A stretch of 64,000 nt of DNA from Phycisphaerales bacterium (GCA_020849105.1 JADLGW010000012.1:1-64000), one strand, 5' to 3'; positions 1 through 8,657 are shown, counted from the first letter of the stretch. Numbers and translations are program-made. Notes: generated by a model from the letters alone, not told the origin.

Positions 1-69
1 CGGGGAGCCGAGGTCGCAGAGGATGGCGGGGACCGCGGACTCGGGGGGCGAGAAGGGGGCGGCGGTCAT
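1..69 (-). CDS. 5' end of an unidentified gene running off the left edge
   Basis: An ATG read leftward from position 69 opens 23 codons with no stop before the window edge. The translation starts MTAAPFSPPESAVPAILCD and then LGSP. The run 'AILCDLG' is reminiscent of the first beta strand of HAD-type hydrolases, but that is far too little to name a family. No clear ribosome binding site was identified. This could be chance, because the GC content is high and stops are rare. Confidence 0.3.
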   Translation of the reverse strand, partial: MTAAPFSPPESAVPAILCDLGSP

Positions 70-119
70 GCGGGAAACGTAGAGGCGTTCGCGGGACAGG
101 CAAGCGGAACCGCGCGCAG

Positions 120-593
120 GTGCCCGATATTGCGCGCGCCGCCGGTCGGTCCGCGCCGGATTCCGGCGGACCGGGGGGGAGCGACGCGGTCGCCGGCGCG
201 TCGGGGACTGTGGCCGGCGATCGTGGCTCGCAGGGGATTCCGGCGCCGGGTCATCGCCTGCTTCACCGGGCCTGCGACGAACTGCGATGGCAGCGGGTGG
301 AGGAATCGACGGCGTGGACGCAGGTGGGCCGCATCCAGCCGGACACGCCCGTGCCCGGGGAAATCTTCGCGTACCACACCGCGATGCAGGATGGTCGCGT
401 GCTGGTGGCCGCGTTCGACAAGATCAGCGGCGGCGCCGCGTACGAGTTCAACCTTCCGGGTGCCATTGCCTGCTACCCCGACTGCAACGCGGACGGGGGC
501 GTCAATCTCTCCGACTTCGGCTCTTCCAGACGAAGCTCGCGCTGGGCGATCCGTACGCCGGGAGACGCGAGGGGGAAAGGGCACAGGGCATAG
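120..593 (+). pseudogene. Decayed secreted protein with a broken GC-type dockerin tail
   Basis: In the frame of position 120 the translation ends in a dockerin-type calcium-binding repeat, ACYPDCNADGGVNLSDFG at about 460-520. It then runs into an unrelated Ser/Arg-rich tail. The expected continuation (FQTKLALGDPYA) is present at once in the next frame, so one base has been lost near 521-523 ('ggctcttccag' where intact copies have 'ggctgcttccag'). The second dockerin half (DCNGDG...) is absent. Intact tails of this type lie at 36240-36398 and 62969-63130. Upstream, about 60 residues (from WQRVEESTAW to KISGGAAYEFNLPGA) look like the end of a secreted protein. No convincing start or signal peptide was found. 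Read as a remnant of a once longer secreted, dockerin-anchored protein. Confidence 0.65.
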
Positions 594-717
594 TCGCTCG
601 GTCGACGTGTTCGGCCCCTCACTGTGCCCTCTGCCCTCGCATCCCTTGTTACACACTCGTGACGGGCCGCCGCCACCGCCCGGGTTACGCTGCGCGACAA
701 CTGAAAGGGGGTCGCGT

Positions 718-1248
718 ATGAAGACGATCGCGCTGGCATTGGTGGCGGCCGCGGCGCTGGACACGGGGCTCGGGCTGCCGAAGAAGGCCGCAGCGCCTGC
801 GGTGATGTGGATGGGCGCCCACAGCCGCGTCACGACGCCGCGGTTCGAGCAGATCACGTCGAAGGAGCGGTGGGAGGAGGTTTGGCACGAGCACACGGGG
901 GAGGGGCGGCGATTCCAGGACCGGCCCTACACGATCCCGCCGGAGGTCGACTTCAGCACGTTCATGGTCATCGCGTACTTCCGCGGGCCGAGCACCAACA
1001 TCGACGGCGAGCGGGTGGAGGCGATCGACCGGGTGGACGACACCCTCCGGATCCGCTTCGACAGCCTGTCGTACCAGACCGCTTCGTTTGACGGAGAGGA
1101 CCACGGCGTCGCGGTCGAGCCGTTCGGCCTGTGGGTCGTGGAGACCTGGCGCGGCCCGGTCGTGATCGAGGAGAACACGCAGGGGCTCATCGGCGGCCCG
1201 CCGATCTGGACCGAAAAGCACCGGTTTGATCGGCGGACCGGGGAGTAG
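718..1248 (+). CDS. Secreted protein of unknown function
   Basis: 176 residues. The ATG at 718 follows a purine-rich stretch (gaaaggggg), and the first ~20 residues (MKTIALALVAAAALDTGLG) read as a signal peptide, so the product is probably exported. The mature part is mixed alpha/beta with many acidic and aromatic residues, including WEEVWHEHTGEG, FMVIAYFRGP, VEPFGLWVVE and GPPIWTEKHRF. This spacing recalls small periplasmic beta-sandwich proteins that start with a 'W..lw..h' motif, but no family is named with confidence. It stands alone between the decayed dockerin gene and the tRNA on the other strand. Confidence 0.75.
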   Translation: MKTIALALVAAAALDTGLGLPKKAAAPAVMWMGAHSRVTTPRFEQITSKERWEEVWHEHTGEGRRFQDRPYTIPPEVDFSTFMVIAYFRGPSTNIDGERVEAIDRVDDTLRIRFDSLSYQTASFDGEDHGVAVEPFGLWVVETWRGPVVIEENTQGLIGGPPIWTEKHRFDRRTGE

Positions 1249-1361
1249 CGGGTGGCTTGGCCGTGGCTCTGGACGGCCACGGCTCGGCGATCTCGATGCT
1301 CCCGCGGCGAGTTTGCGCCGGCACCGGTCGTCGCAAAGCCTCCGGCTGGTGGCACCCGGAA

Positions 1362-1444
1362 AGGCCGCGGTCGGATTCGAACCGACGATGGTTTTACCCA
1401 ACGGATTTGCAATCCGCCCCATTAGTCCACTCTGGCACGCGGCC
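1362..1444 (-). tRNA. tRNA-Cys (GCA) with a long variable arm
   Basis: Folding the minus strand gives a 7-bp acceptor stem (GGCCGCG with CGCGGCC), a 3-bp D stem (CCA/TGG) around GAGTGGACTAA, an anticodon arm GCGGA-TTGCAAA-TCCGT with anticodon GCA, and a 5-bp T stem (GTCGG/CCGAC) around TTCGAAT. The base after the acceptor stem is U, the usual discriminator of tRNA-Cys. CCA is not encoded. The variable region is 14 nt and can form a 3-bp stem (TGG/CCA), so the body resembles a class II (Ser/Leu-like) tRNA more than the usual short-arm tRNA-Cys. Length is 83 nt. Confidence 0.93.
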
Positions 1445-1517
1445 GCGTGGGGGGACGCTACGGGGCGGGAGCGAGCGGGTCAACCCTTGACCCGATCCGG
1501 CCCGATACTGTTGACGG

Positions 1518-2525
1518 ATGCGATCCCGCGCCGCACATGTCGCGCTCCTGCTGGTCCTCGCGGCGGCGTGCCCCGGGCAGGACCAGCCGAAGCCGTCGGA
1601 GGATCCGGCGATCAACGACCCCAGCGTCCCCCGGCGCGCCCAGGACATGGACAACCCGCACGACGCCGGGGCCATGCCGCCGACCGCGGCGCCCAAGTCC
1701 GACCCGGTCGTGCCCAACGACCCCGCCGCCGCGGTCACGGGGCTGGAGGTGGCGGACTACTCGGTCGGCCGGGCCCCCCTGCGGCGGGAAGGGACGTTCC
1801 TGGTCCGGCGCCGCGCGTCGATGATCCACCTTCGCACCGGCGACTGGGCCCTGGTGTTCCACAAGGACGACCGGGGCGATGCGGAGCGGGCGATGCTCAT
1901 CACGCCGTGCACGAACCTGGCTCGAATGGAGCACATGGCCGCGGACAGCGAGGGGCCGATGTCGTTCCTGCTCTCGGGGCAGGTGTATGTGTATGAGGGG
2001 CGGAACTATTTCTTGCCCACGGTCCCGCCGGTGGCGGTGGTGCAGACCGCGGAACCCACGCCCCCGGGCTCGGAGGACGGGGATCTTGTGGAGGGGCCGC
2101 AGCCCGACGAGCGCAACGACCCGGACACCGACGACCTGCTGCGGGAACTTGAGGCCCAGCGGGATGCTCCCAGGTCGATCGGGTCCATCGCGCCCGCGCC
2201 GCCCGCCCCCGCCAACAGCGCACGGACCGACCCGCTGCCCGAGGGGACCGTGATCTCGCGCCGGCGCGGCCGCCTCGTGCGGCAGGCCGACGGCCAGACC
2301 GCCCTGGTGATGAACACGGACTCGGACACCGACCCGGCGGCCGATCCCCCGCTGACCCTTGCGCCGTCGCTGATGCGGGAGCGGATGGAGTCGCAGTCGG
2401 CGCGAACGGGCGACACACTGGTGTTTGAGGTCAGCGGCCGGGTGCTGGCGTACCAGGGGCGGAACTACCTCCTGCCGAGCATGTTCCTGGTGTACCCGGC
2501 GAGCGAACTCCTGCGGCGGGAGTGA
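1518..2525 (+). CDS. Secreted protein with an internally duplicated domain, unknown function
   Basis: 335 residues. An N-terminal export signal (MRSRAAHVALLLVLAAAC) is followed by a Pro/Asp-rich linker; the Cys may be lipidated but the lipobox is imperfect. Two related domains follow, at about residues 75-180 and 240-335. Each starts with an 'EGTxxxRRRxxxxx' strand and ends in a near-identical motif: SGQVYVYEGRNYFLPT in the first and SGRVLAYQGRNYLLPS in the second. The linker between them is rich in Pro, Asp and Glu. The duplication suggests a repeated beta domain with a structural or binding role outside the cytoplasm. Nothing indicates an enzyme. It starts about 75 bases beyond the tRNA on the opposite strand. 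Confidence 0.8.
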   Translation: MRSRAAHVALLLVLAAACPGQDQPKPSEDPAINDPSVPRRAQDMDNPHDAGAMPPTAAPKSDPVVPNDPAAAVTGLEVADYSVGRAPLRREGTFLVRRRASMIHLRTGDWALVFHKDDRGDAERAMLITPCTNLARMEHMAADSEGPMSFLLSGQVYVYEGRNYFLPTVPPVAVVQTAEPTPPGSEDGDLVEGPQPDERNDPDTDDLLRELEAQRDAPRSIGSIAPAPPAPANSARTDPLPEGTVISRRRGRLVRQADGQTALVMNTDSDTDPAADPPLTLAPSLMRERMESQSARTGDTLVFEVSGRVLAYQGRNYLLPSMFLVYPASELLRRE

Positions 2526-2627
2526 GCGTTGCCCGCGAGGACGCGGGCGCAACCGCAGGCGTGTACACTTGGGCCAATCCCGCGCTGGGAAGCGCGGGCG
2601 GTGGTTGACCCGTAACGAGTGAAGCCG

Positions 2628-4025
2628 ATGTCTTCGACGCCCGAGCAGCCCGTGCCGACGCAGACCGCCCCGCGCCCCCCGGCCCCCACGGCCCCCCCGG
2701 TGACCGTCGGCCCCAAGCCGCCGGCGTCCGCGGGGAGTGCCGCGGTGGCGCTCGATGCGACCATGAACGCGGAGATCGAGGCGGCGATGCGGGACCTGGA
2801 GGCGACGGGTGCGGCGCGCCCGCGCCCGGCGCCGAAGGCGGCGGCGCCCGCGCCGGGGACGCGCGGCCCGCGCGTGGTGCAGGCGGGGCGGGAGCACCGC
2901 CCCGGTACGGTCGTGTCCGTCGGCCCGACCGACGTGTTCATCGAGTTCGGCCCCAAGGAACTGGGGGTCGTCCCGCGCATCCAGTGGACCGAGGGGCAGG
3001 AGCCGCCCAAGGTCGGCGAGAAGATCGAGGTCGTCGTCGATCATTTCGAGGCGGGCGAGTCGCTGTTCATCTGCTCGCGCCCGGGCCTGGTCCGCAAGGC
3101 CGACTGGGAGATGCTGGAGCCGGGGCAGGTGATCGAGGCCCGGGTGAGCGGGGTCAACAAGGGCGGGCTGGAACTGGAGGTCGCGGGGCACACGGCGTTC
3201 ATGCCCGCGAGCCAGGTGTCGCTCGACCACATCCCGGACCTGTCCGTGTTCGTCGGCGAGAAGATGAAGTGCACCGTGCACCGCGTGGACCGGGGCGGGC
3301 GCGGCAATATCGTGCTGTCACGCCGCGACCTCCTGGAACAGGAGCGCAAGGAGCACGCCGACAAGATGAAGGCGACCCTGGCCGAGGGGCAGGTCGTCGA
3401 AGGGACGGTCCGGAAGATCATGGCGTTCGGGGCGTTCGTGGACCTGGGCGGCGTGGACGGGCTGGTGCACATCTCCGACCTGTCGCACGAGCGGGTGGGG
3501 CACGGTGAGCGGTCGGTGGGCCGGCATGTGAAGGTCGGCGAGAAGGTCAAGGTCCAGATCCTGAAGGTGGACTGGGCCGCCGGGCGGCTGTCGCTCGGGC
3601 TCAAGCAGGTCCACGCGGACCCGTTCGCGACCGCCGCCGCCGCGGACGTGAAGGAGGGGGCGGAGGTGACGGGGCGGGTCACGAAGATCATGGAGTTCGG
3701 GGCGTTCGTGGAGGTCGCGCCGGGGGTCGAGGGGCTGGTGCACATCTCCGAACTCGCGTGGCGCCGCGTGGGGCGCGTTGAGGAAGTCCTGAAGCCCGAC
3801 GAGGTGGTGAAGGTCAAGGTGCTGAAGGTCGATCCGGAGACGCGCCGCGTCGGGCTGTCGATCAAGGCCCTTACGCCACCGCCGGAGCAACCCAAGCCCA
3901 GCGGGGGGCGTGGCCGGCGCGAGCCCGCGGGGCGATCGCTCGAAGAAATCTCGGCCGTGTCGCCGGAACTCCGCCGCCTGCGCGAGAAGTTCGGCGGGAA
4001 GTCCCTCAAGGGCGGGATCGCGTAG
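2628..4025 (+). CDS. rpsA: S1 RNA-binding domain protein (ribosomal protein S1-like)
   Basis: 465 residues from the ATG at 2628; a GTG nine bases upstream is in frame. A Pro/Ala-rich N-terminal ~90 residues precedes four S1 OB-fold repeats: REHRPGTVVSVGPTDVFIEF, LEPGQVIEARVSGVNKGG, LAEGQVVEGTVRKIMAFGAF and VKEGAEVTGRVTKIMEFGAF. The last two carry the classic GAFVDL/GLVHISDLS signature. S1 proteins bind mRNA and help the 30S subunit load it. Four repeats is fewer than the six of the E. coli protein but common elsewhere. It could be the organism's only S1 or a paralogue in general RNA metabolism; this window cannot tell. Confidence 0.88.
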   Translation: MSSTPEQPVPTQTAPRPPAPTAPPVTVGPKPPASAGSAAVALDATMNAEIEAAMRDLEATGAARPRPAPKAAAPAPGTRGPRVVQAGREHRPGTVVSVGPTDVFIEFGPKELGVVPRIQWTEGQEPPKVGEKIEVVVDHFEAGESLFICSRPGLVRKADWEMLEPGQVIEARVSGVNKGGLELEVAGHTAFMPASQVSLDHIPDLSVFVGEKMKCTVHRVDRGGRGNIVLSRRDLLEQERKEHADKMKATLAEGQVVEGTVRKIMAFGAFVDLGGVDGLVHISDLSHERVGHGERSVGRHVKVGEKVKVQILKVDWAAGRLSLGLKQVHADPFATAAAADVKEGAEVTGRVTKIMEFGAFVEVAPGVEGLVHISELAWRRVGRVEEVLKPDEVVKVKVLKVDPETRRVGLSIKALTPPPEQPKPSGGRGRREPAGRSLEEISAVSPELRRLREKFGGKSLKGGIA

Positions 4026-4026
4026 C

Positions 4027-4079
4027 GAGCCCGGAGGGCACGCGAGGGGCCAGAGCCCGGAGCGCGAGCGACGGGGCTT
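4027..4079 (+). repeat. Tandem pair of small GC-rich hairpin repeats
   Basis: Two successive copies of a motif that begins GAGCCCGGAG and ends GGGGC. The second is clearer: AGCCCGGAGCGCGAGCG then ACGGGGCTT. The ends pair (AGCCC with GGGCT). Similar units lie at 49786-49808 (minus orientation) and 52136-52161 (minus orientation). It sits between the S1 gene and the end of the opposing anti-sigma candidate, just touching the stop codon of the latter. Confidence 0.55.
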
Positions 4080-4440
4080 ATCCTCCGACCTCATCAAACG
4101 ACCGCACGGTGATTGGCTCCGTGACGGAGCCGGTGGCGATCGACGGCAGGCGAAGGTTGTCCGCGTCCATCGCGGGGTTGGCCGCAGAGAGCGCGCGGAT
4201 GGTCGGGAGAAAGTAGTGCGAATCGGCCGCGACGATGTGAGAGCCCGGCGGCGCCGAGTGCGGGCGGAGCCCGACCCAGAGGCCCGCCGCGAGCGCGAGG
4301 GACGCGGCGAGCACGCCGCCGAGCGCGGCCGCGCGGTGGGAGCGGCGGCGGTGACGCAGGGCCGAGACAAGCGCGGGCGGCGGTTCAGCGGCGGCGGGGC
4401 GGACGGCGGCCAGGCGGGAATCCAGGGGGTCAGCGGGCAT
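4078..4440 (-). CDS. Probable anti-sigma partner, single-pass membrane protein
   Basis: 120 residues. The N-terminal half is a soluble Arg/Ala-rich stretch (SALRHRRRSHRAAAL) that runs straight into one hydrophobic segment (GGVLAASLALAAGLWVGL, about residues 42-60). The C-terminal ~60 residues would be extracytoplasmic. It overlaps the end of the ECF sigma gene by 11 bases, so the two are almost certainly co-translated. This layout, with a cytoplasmic N-terminus, one membrane span and a position directly after an ECF sigma gene, is typical of anti-sigma factors. The zinc-binding HxxxCxxC motif of ZAS-type anti-sigmas is absent. The role is inferred from context. Confidence 0.6.
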   Translation of the reverse strand: MPADPLDSRLAAVRPAAAEPPPALVSALRHRRRSHRAAALGGVLAASLALAAGLWVGLRPHSAPPGSHIVAADSHYFLPTIRALSAANPAMDADNLRLPSIATGSVTEPITVRSFDEVGG

Positions 4441-4957
4441 CGGCCACCTCCATCTCTCTTGGCGTGAGCATCTCGCGCAGGCGGGCGAGCGCGGCGCGGT
4501 GCCGGCTCACGATCGTGTTGCGGTTCTTTCCCAGGGCTTCGGCGATCTGCTCGAACGTCAGTCCGGCAACGTGCTTCAGGACGATGAGTTCTCGCTCGCG
4601 TCGGTCGAGCATCGCGAGCGCCCGCGAGAGCGCCTCGTCGTGCGCGACGTACGCCGACGGTCCGGGGGGCGGCTGTCGCCGTGACGCCTCGCGGCGCGAC
4701 GCCCTCAGGTGGTTGAGCGCCGCGTGCCGCGTGAGCCGCGCCAGCCACGCCGCGGGGTCGCGGACACGGGCGACTGCCCGCCGCGGCAGGCGCAGGATCG
4801 AGAGGAACACGGACTGTACTACGTCCTCCGATGCTGATCGCCCCGCCACCGCCCCCGCGTGGGCGAGCATCGCGGGCGAGTGCTCCGTCCAAACGCGACG
4901 GGCCGCGGCCTCGTCGCCGCGGCGCATCGCCAGCAGGATGCGGGTGTCGTGCGTCAT
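4430..4957 (-). CDS. ECF-family RNA polymerase sigma factor
   Basis: 175 residues. Region 2 runs from about residue 8 to 80 (MRRGDEAAARRVWTEHSP, then SEDVVQSVFLSILRLP and PAAWLARLTRHAALNHLR, the classic core-binding and -10 helices). Region 4 is near residues 108-165 (LDRRERELIVLKHVAGLTFE, IAEALGKNRNTIVSRHRAAL), with the helix-turn-helix that contacts the -35 element. It lacks regions 1 and 3, as ECF sigmas do. It would direct RNA polymerase to a small regulon, probably released by a signal acting through the overlapping membrane protein downstream. The regulon is not apparent from this window. Confidence 0.9.
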   Translation of the reverse strand: MTHDTRILLAMRRGDEAAARRVWTEHSPAMLAHAGAVAGRSASEDVVQSVFLSILRLPRRAVARVRDPAAWLARLTRHAALNHLRASRREASRRQPPPGPSAYVAHDEALSRALAMLDRRERELIVLKHVAGLTFEQIAEALGKNRNTIVSRHRAALARLREMLTPREMEVADAR

Positions 4958-4999
4958 CTCCGTGAGGGCTTACCGCCGGGCGGCCCGGCGGTGGCGTCC

Positions 5000-5992
5000 T
5001 TACTTCACTTTCGCGCCCTTCACCGCGGCCAGGGTCTCGGCAAGGTCCGCCTGGGCCTTCAGGTCGCTCGCCCGGGCCCCGCCGAGGGCCGGGGCGAGCA
5101 CCACGGCGAGCGCCCCGTATTCCTTGCCCACATCCTTTGCCAGCGTGTTGAGCTTGTTCACGGGGTCTTTGTCATCCCACGCGACGGTCGCGTCGTCGTA
5201 GTACCGAGAGAGCCCCTCGGTGAGATTCGTGAGGGCTTCGCCGCTCAACCCCCGGAGCGCGGCAGTTTGAGGCTGATCGACTTGCATCCCCGATCTCACC
5301 CTGGCCGCCAGTTCGTCCCCCGCGTTCGTGCCCTTGAGTCGCTTGACCCAGGGAATCATCAGGTCTCGTTCCCCGGCGATGCTGGCGCGGGCCCGGAACG
5401 GGTCCGCCCCTTGAAGCCGCGAAATCGCGGACACCAACTCGTCGCGGCCCGCGGCGGTGAGTGTTCCGGACGCCGCGAGGGCTTTCGCGTCCGCGTTCGC
5501 CGCCGCCGCCATCGCCATCGACACCAGGCTGCTGATGAGGATGTCATCGTGCGACACGTGCTCGGCCATGCGGTAGATGGTGGCGAGCCGCACCGCCGCC
5601 GCCCCGGTGTCTCCCGCGGCAGCCTGCACCCGCGCCGCCGCCCGAAGAACCCGAGCGCCCTTGCGGGCGAGGCCGAGGTGCGGCAGCAGGGCGTCGATAC
5701 CCTTTTCGTACTGAACCTCGAAGTCGCAGCGCTTCAGGCGTGAACCCTCGATCATGAGGGAGATCGAATCACCCTCCTGAGGCCCGAGGAGGTCCGCGAC
5801 CTCCCGTGGGACGCCCGGCTTGTCCCAGTCGACGTCCGCGACCTTCTTGGCGGTCTCGTCGGCGATCATGGTCCACGCGGGCCAGTACACGAGCGCGGCG
5901 TTGCGGTCCTGCGGCGCCGGGTGGCCGGGCTGGGCCGCGGCCAGCGGGGCGAGCAGCAGCACGGCGGCGAGCAGCGGTTTCCAGTTCGGCAT
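5000..5992 (-). CDS. Secreted alpha-helical protein of unknown function
   Basis: 330 residues. A clean signal peptide (MPNWKPLLAAVLLLAPLAAAQP) is followed by an almost entirely helical protein rich in Ala, Asp and Leu. An early aromatic stretch (ALVYWPAWTMIADE) recurs in planctomycete secreted proteins. A central part (AAVRLATIYRMAEHVSHDD) suggests helical-hairpin packing. No catalytic motif was found. The upstream neighbours are the sigma/anti-sigma pair, transcribed the same way, and it ends just beyond the sigma gene's start. It could be a target of that sigma factor, but no promoter comparison supports this. Confidence 0.75.
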   Translation of the reverse strand: MPNWKPLLAAVLLLAPLAAAQPGHPAPQDRNAALVYWPAWTMIADETAKKVADVDWDKPGVPREVADLLGPQEGDSISLMIEGSRLKRCDFEVQYEKGIDALLPHLGLARKGARVLRAAARVQAAAGDTGAAAVRLATIYRMAEHVSHDDILISSLVSMAMAAAANADAKALAASGTLTAAGRDELVSAISRLQGADPFRARASIAGERDLMIPWVKRLKGTNAGDELAARVRSGMQVDQPQTAALRGLSGEALTNLTEGLSRYYDDATVAWDDKDPVNKLNTLAKDVGKEYGALAVVLAPALGGARASDLKAQADLAETLAAVKGAKVK

Positions 5993-6107
5993 CGGGCGGC
6001 TCCTTGGGTGGGTCGGCTCTCCGAGCAGGCACGGGACATTCCCACCGAGCGGACACCGCCGGAGCCGCCGCGTGTGAGGAATCCGCCGCGCTAGGATGGG
6101 CGTTCGC

Positions 6108-6216
6108 TCGGGGCGCGGCCCTTCACCGCTCTGGAGAGCGGTGCCACCACCGTGGTGCCACCCGGCCGCTGAGATGCACCCGTTGAACCTGACGCGGTTC
6201 GGACCGCCGGAGGGAA
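6108..6216 (+). promoter_or_regulatory. TPP (thiamine pyrophosphate) riboswitch
   Basis: The core matches the THI-box: CGGGGC at the 5' side, CTGAGATGCACCCGTTGAAC, then CTGA, a GCGGT-TCGG-ACCGC hairpin and CGGAGGGAA just before the start codon. P3 is a perfect GCGGCC (6115-6120) / GGCCGC (6164-6169) pair. The 43-nt P3 insert holds an extra hairpin (ACCGCTC-TGGA-GAGCGGT, roughly 6125-6142) and a second short one. TPP binding would sequester the ribosome binding region of thiC; only 7 nt separate the core from the ATG, so translational control is likely. Known family: TPP riboswitches upstream of thiC. Confidence 0.95.
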
Positions 6217-6223
6217 CGCGAAG

Positions 6224-8137
6224 ATGCCCGTTTACACACTTCCGCTGCACGGCGCACGCAGTCCGGGCTCGAGCGCGGGCGTGACGACGCCGGGCTCCTT
6301 CGCTAACGCCCCGGACATCGGCGGCCCGCTGGCGTTCTCGTCGCCCGATTCCCCGGGGATGCCGGGGCCGAGCGACAAGACCGCGTGGGACTTCATGCCG
6401 GACGGCTGGGTGGTCGAGGAGGTTCCGCCGGGGCACCGCGGGCCCGCGTCGCCACCCTGCATGGCGTGCGAGTCGTCCACGTTCACGGACTGTCGCGGCG
6501 TGACGCGGCGCGTGACGCCGCCGCCCGGCTTCGCGCCCGTCACGCAACTGGAGTCCGCGCGCCTCGGCATGGTGACGCCGCAGATGCGGCGGGTCGCGGA
6601 GCGCGAGCCGCACTTCGGGGTCCTGTTCCCCGGTCGCGGGGCGGAGGCGGTGCGCGACGAGGTGGCCGCCGGGCGGATGGTCATCCCGGCGAACATCCAT
6701 CACCTGTCGATGAAACTCGATCCGATGGCGATCGGGCGGGCCAGCCTGACGAAGGTCAACGCGAACATGGGGGCCTCGCCGGTCTCCAGCGGCACCGACG
6801 AGGAGGTCGAGAAACTGCGGTGGGCGGAGCGCTGGGGCGCGGACACCGTGATGGACCTCTCGACCGGCGGCGACCTGGACGCCTGCCGCGAGGCCATCCT
6901 GCGCGAGAGCAGCGTGCCCATCGGCACTGTGCCCATCTACTCGATGATCATCGGCAGGCGGCTTGAGGATCTGGACTGGGCCACGGTGGAGGCCACGCTG
7001 CATCACCAGGCGCGGCAGGGGGTGGACTACTTCACGATCCACGCGGGCGTGCGGCTGGCGCACCTGAAACTCGTAAAGAACCGGCTGATCGGGATCGTGA
7101 GCCGCGGCGGGTCGCTGCTGGCCAAGTGGATGCTGGTCCACGGGCGCGAGAACATCATGTACGAGCGCTGGGACGACATCTGCGGCATCCTCCGCGAGTA
7201 CGACGTGACGTTCAGCATCGGCGACGGGCTGCGGCCCGGGGGCCTCGCCGACGCGACGGACGCGGCCCAACTCGCGGAACTCGAAACGCTGGGCGAACTG
7301 ACCGAGCGGGCCTGGCGCCGCGGCGTGCAGGTGATGATCGAGGGGCCCGGTCACGTGCCGTTCGACCAGGTCGAGTACAACGCCAAACTCCAGCGGCGGC
7401 TGTGCCACGGGGCGCCGTTCTACGTGCTGGGGCCGCTGGTGACGGACATCTTCCCCGGGTACGACCACATCACGTCGTGCATCGGGGCGACGGCGATCGC
7501 GTACCACGGGGCGTCGATGCTGTGCTACGTCACGCCGAAGGAGCACCTGGGCCTGCCCAAGCGCGACGACGTGAAGCAGGGGTGCGTCGCGTACAAGATC
7601 GCGGCCCACGCGGCCGACGTGGCCCTGGGCATCCCCGGCACACGCGACCGCGACGACGAACTGACCCGGGCGCGGGCGGCCCTGAACTGGGAGCGGCACT
7701 TCGAGTTGTCGTTCGACCCCGACACGGCCCGGGCGTACCACGACGAGGACCTGGACGTGGACACGGACTTCTGCGCCATGTGCGGGCACGACTGGTGCAG
7801 CGTGCGGATCAGCAAGGAGATCCAGGAGTTCGCCAGCGGGAAGGCCGAGGGCTTTGAGCGCGTGGGCACCGGCGGCCGGGCGGGCGCCCCGGTCCGCTCC
7901 GCGGCCCTGACGCCGGAGCAGCAGGAAATCCTGAAGCAACGCGGCGTGCTGTCGCCGGAGGAGATTCACAAACTGGCAAGCAAGATGCGCAAGGCCGTCG
8001 GCGCCGATACGGGCAAGGCGAGTTGTCACAGCGACTATGTGGACCCCGACACAGCGAGGCGCGTGCAGGGTGGGGTGCTCGTGCCCGTGGATGTGCGACC
8101 GGCACTGGGGATCGCGAAGGAAGACCGCCTCGTATAG
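6224..8137 (+). CDS. thiC: Phosphomethylpyrimidine synthase ThiC
   Basis: 637 residues. ThiC is a radical-SAM enzyme that rearranges 5-aminoimidazole ribotide into the hydroxymethylpyrimidine phosphate of thiamine. Diagnostic parts are visible: the C-terminal cluster motif [13 protein letters not shown] (CxxCxxxxC, binding the [4Fe-4S] cluster), the substrate-binding stretches [12 protein letters not shown] and [11 protein letters not shown], and GPGHVPFDQ. The start at 6224 is fixed by the riboswitch just upstream and the GGAGGG at 6209-6214. The N-terminal ~60 residues and a Cys-containing stretch ([13 protein letters not shown]) precede the catalytic barrel. No other thiamine genes are adjacent. 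Confidence 0.96.
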   Translation: MPVYTLPLHGARSPGSSAGVTTPGSFANAPDIGGPLAFSSPDSPGMPGPSDKTAWDFMPDGWVVEEVPPGHRGPASPPCMACESSTFTDCRGVTRRVTPPPGFAPVTQLESARLGMVTPQMRRVAEREPHFGVLFPGRGAEAVRDEVAAGRMVIPANIHHLSMKLDPMAIGRASLTKVNANMGASPVSSGTDEEVEKLRWAERWGADTVMDLSTGGDLDACREAILRESSVPIGTVPIYSMIIGRRLEDLDWATVEATLHHQARQGVDYFTIHAGVRLAHLKLVKNRLIGIVSRGGSLLAKWMLVHGRENIMYERWDDICGILREYDVTFSIGDGLRPGGLADATDAAQLAELETLGELTERAWRRGVQVMIEGPGHVPFDQVEYNAKLQRRLCHGAPFYVLGPLVTDIFPGYDHITSCIGATAIAYHGASMLCYVTPKEHLGLPKRDDVKQGCVAYKIAAHAADVALGIPGTRDRDDELTRARAALNWERHFELSFDPDTARAYHDEDLDVDTDFCAMCGHDWCSVRISKEIQEFASGKAEGFERVGTGGRAGAPVRSAALTPEQQEILKQRGVLSPEEIHKLASKMRKAVGADTGKASCHSDYVDPDTARRVQGGVLVPVDVRPALGIAKEDRLV

Positions 8138-8345
8138 GTTGACGATGGGTATTGCGTCCCATTGCCAGCAGGGCGCTCAGGACGGCAACGCACGGGCGCG
8201 ACAGGCTCATCGGGTCAGCATACCGGGGGTGTGCCTGCCTGAACGGTCCTTCATTCTGCGCCGGCGCATTGACCCCGGCCCGGGGGGGCCGCATCATTCC
8301 GCAGACGAGCACGGGCGCGGAGCGCCCATCTGCAAGGAGTGGGAT

Positions 8346-8657
8346 ATGCGAGTCATCATCCGGCCGTCCACGGCCCCTCACCTGCACATCGACGTCACGA
8401 AACCTCTGGTTGCCGCGATCGCGCATGAACTGTCGCGTGTGCAGGAGGGCAGCGAGATGCTGAACTGGCTGGAGGCCGAGCGGATCCTCGACACGCTTGT
8501 CAATCACGCGCCGACCCGGGCGGGCCCGGTGGCGCCGACGGTTGAGATTCCCGAGGACGAACGGCCGCAGACGCGCGGATCCACCTGGCGTCACGCGGCG
8601 TCTTCGCTCCGCGGCGCGGACGGCGCCGGTGGTCCGGTGTCGGCGACGCGGTCGTAA
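8346..8657 (+). CDS. Small hypothetical protein
   Basis: 103 residues, starting at an ATG with a good Shine-Dalgarno sequence (aaggagtggg, 7 nt upstream). The N-terminal ~65 residues look folded and amphipathic (PHLHIDVTKPLVAAIAHELS, then GSEMLNWLEAERILDTLV). The C-terminal ~40 are low-complexity Arg/Gly/Ala. No signal peptide or membrane span is seen. The first part may form a small helical domain. The strong ribosome site and biased codon use support a real gene. Function is not recognisable. Confidence 0.6.
   Translation: MRVIIRPSTAPHLHIDVTKPLVAAIAHELSRVQEGSEMLNWLEAERILDTLVNHAPTRAGPVAPTVEIPEDERPQTRGSTWRHAASSLRGADGAGGPVSATRS

Noticed and set aside
130-1248. One long reading frame joining the decayed dockerin region with the secreted protein at 718
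   Set aside because: The first part is out of frame with the dockerin sequence and has no homology. The signal peptide and ribosome site at 718 mark the true start.
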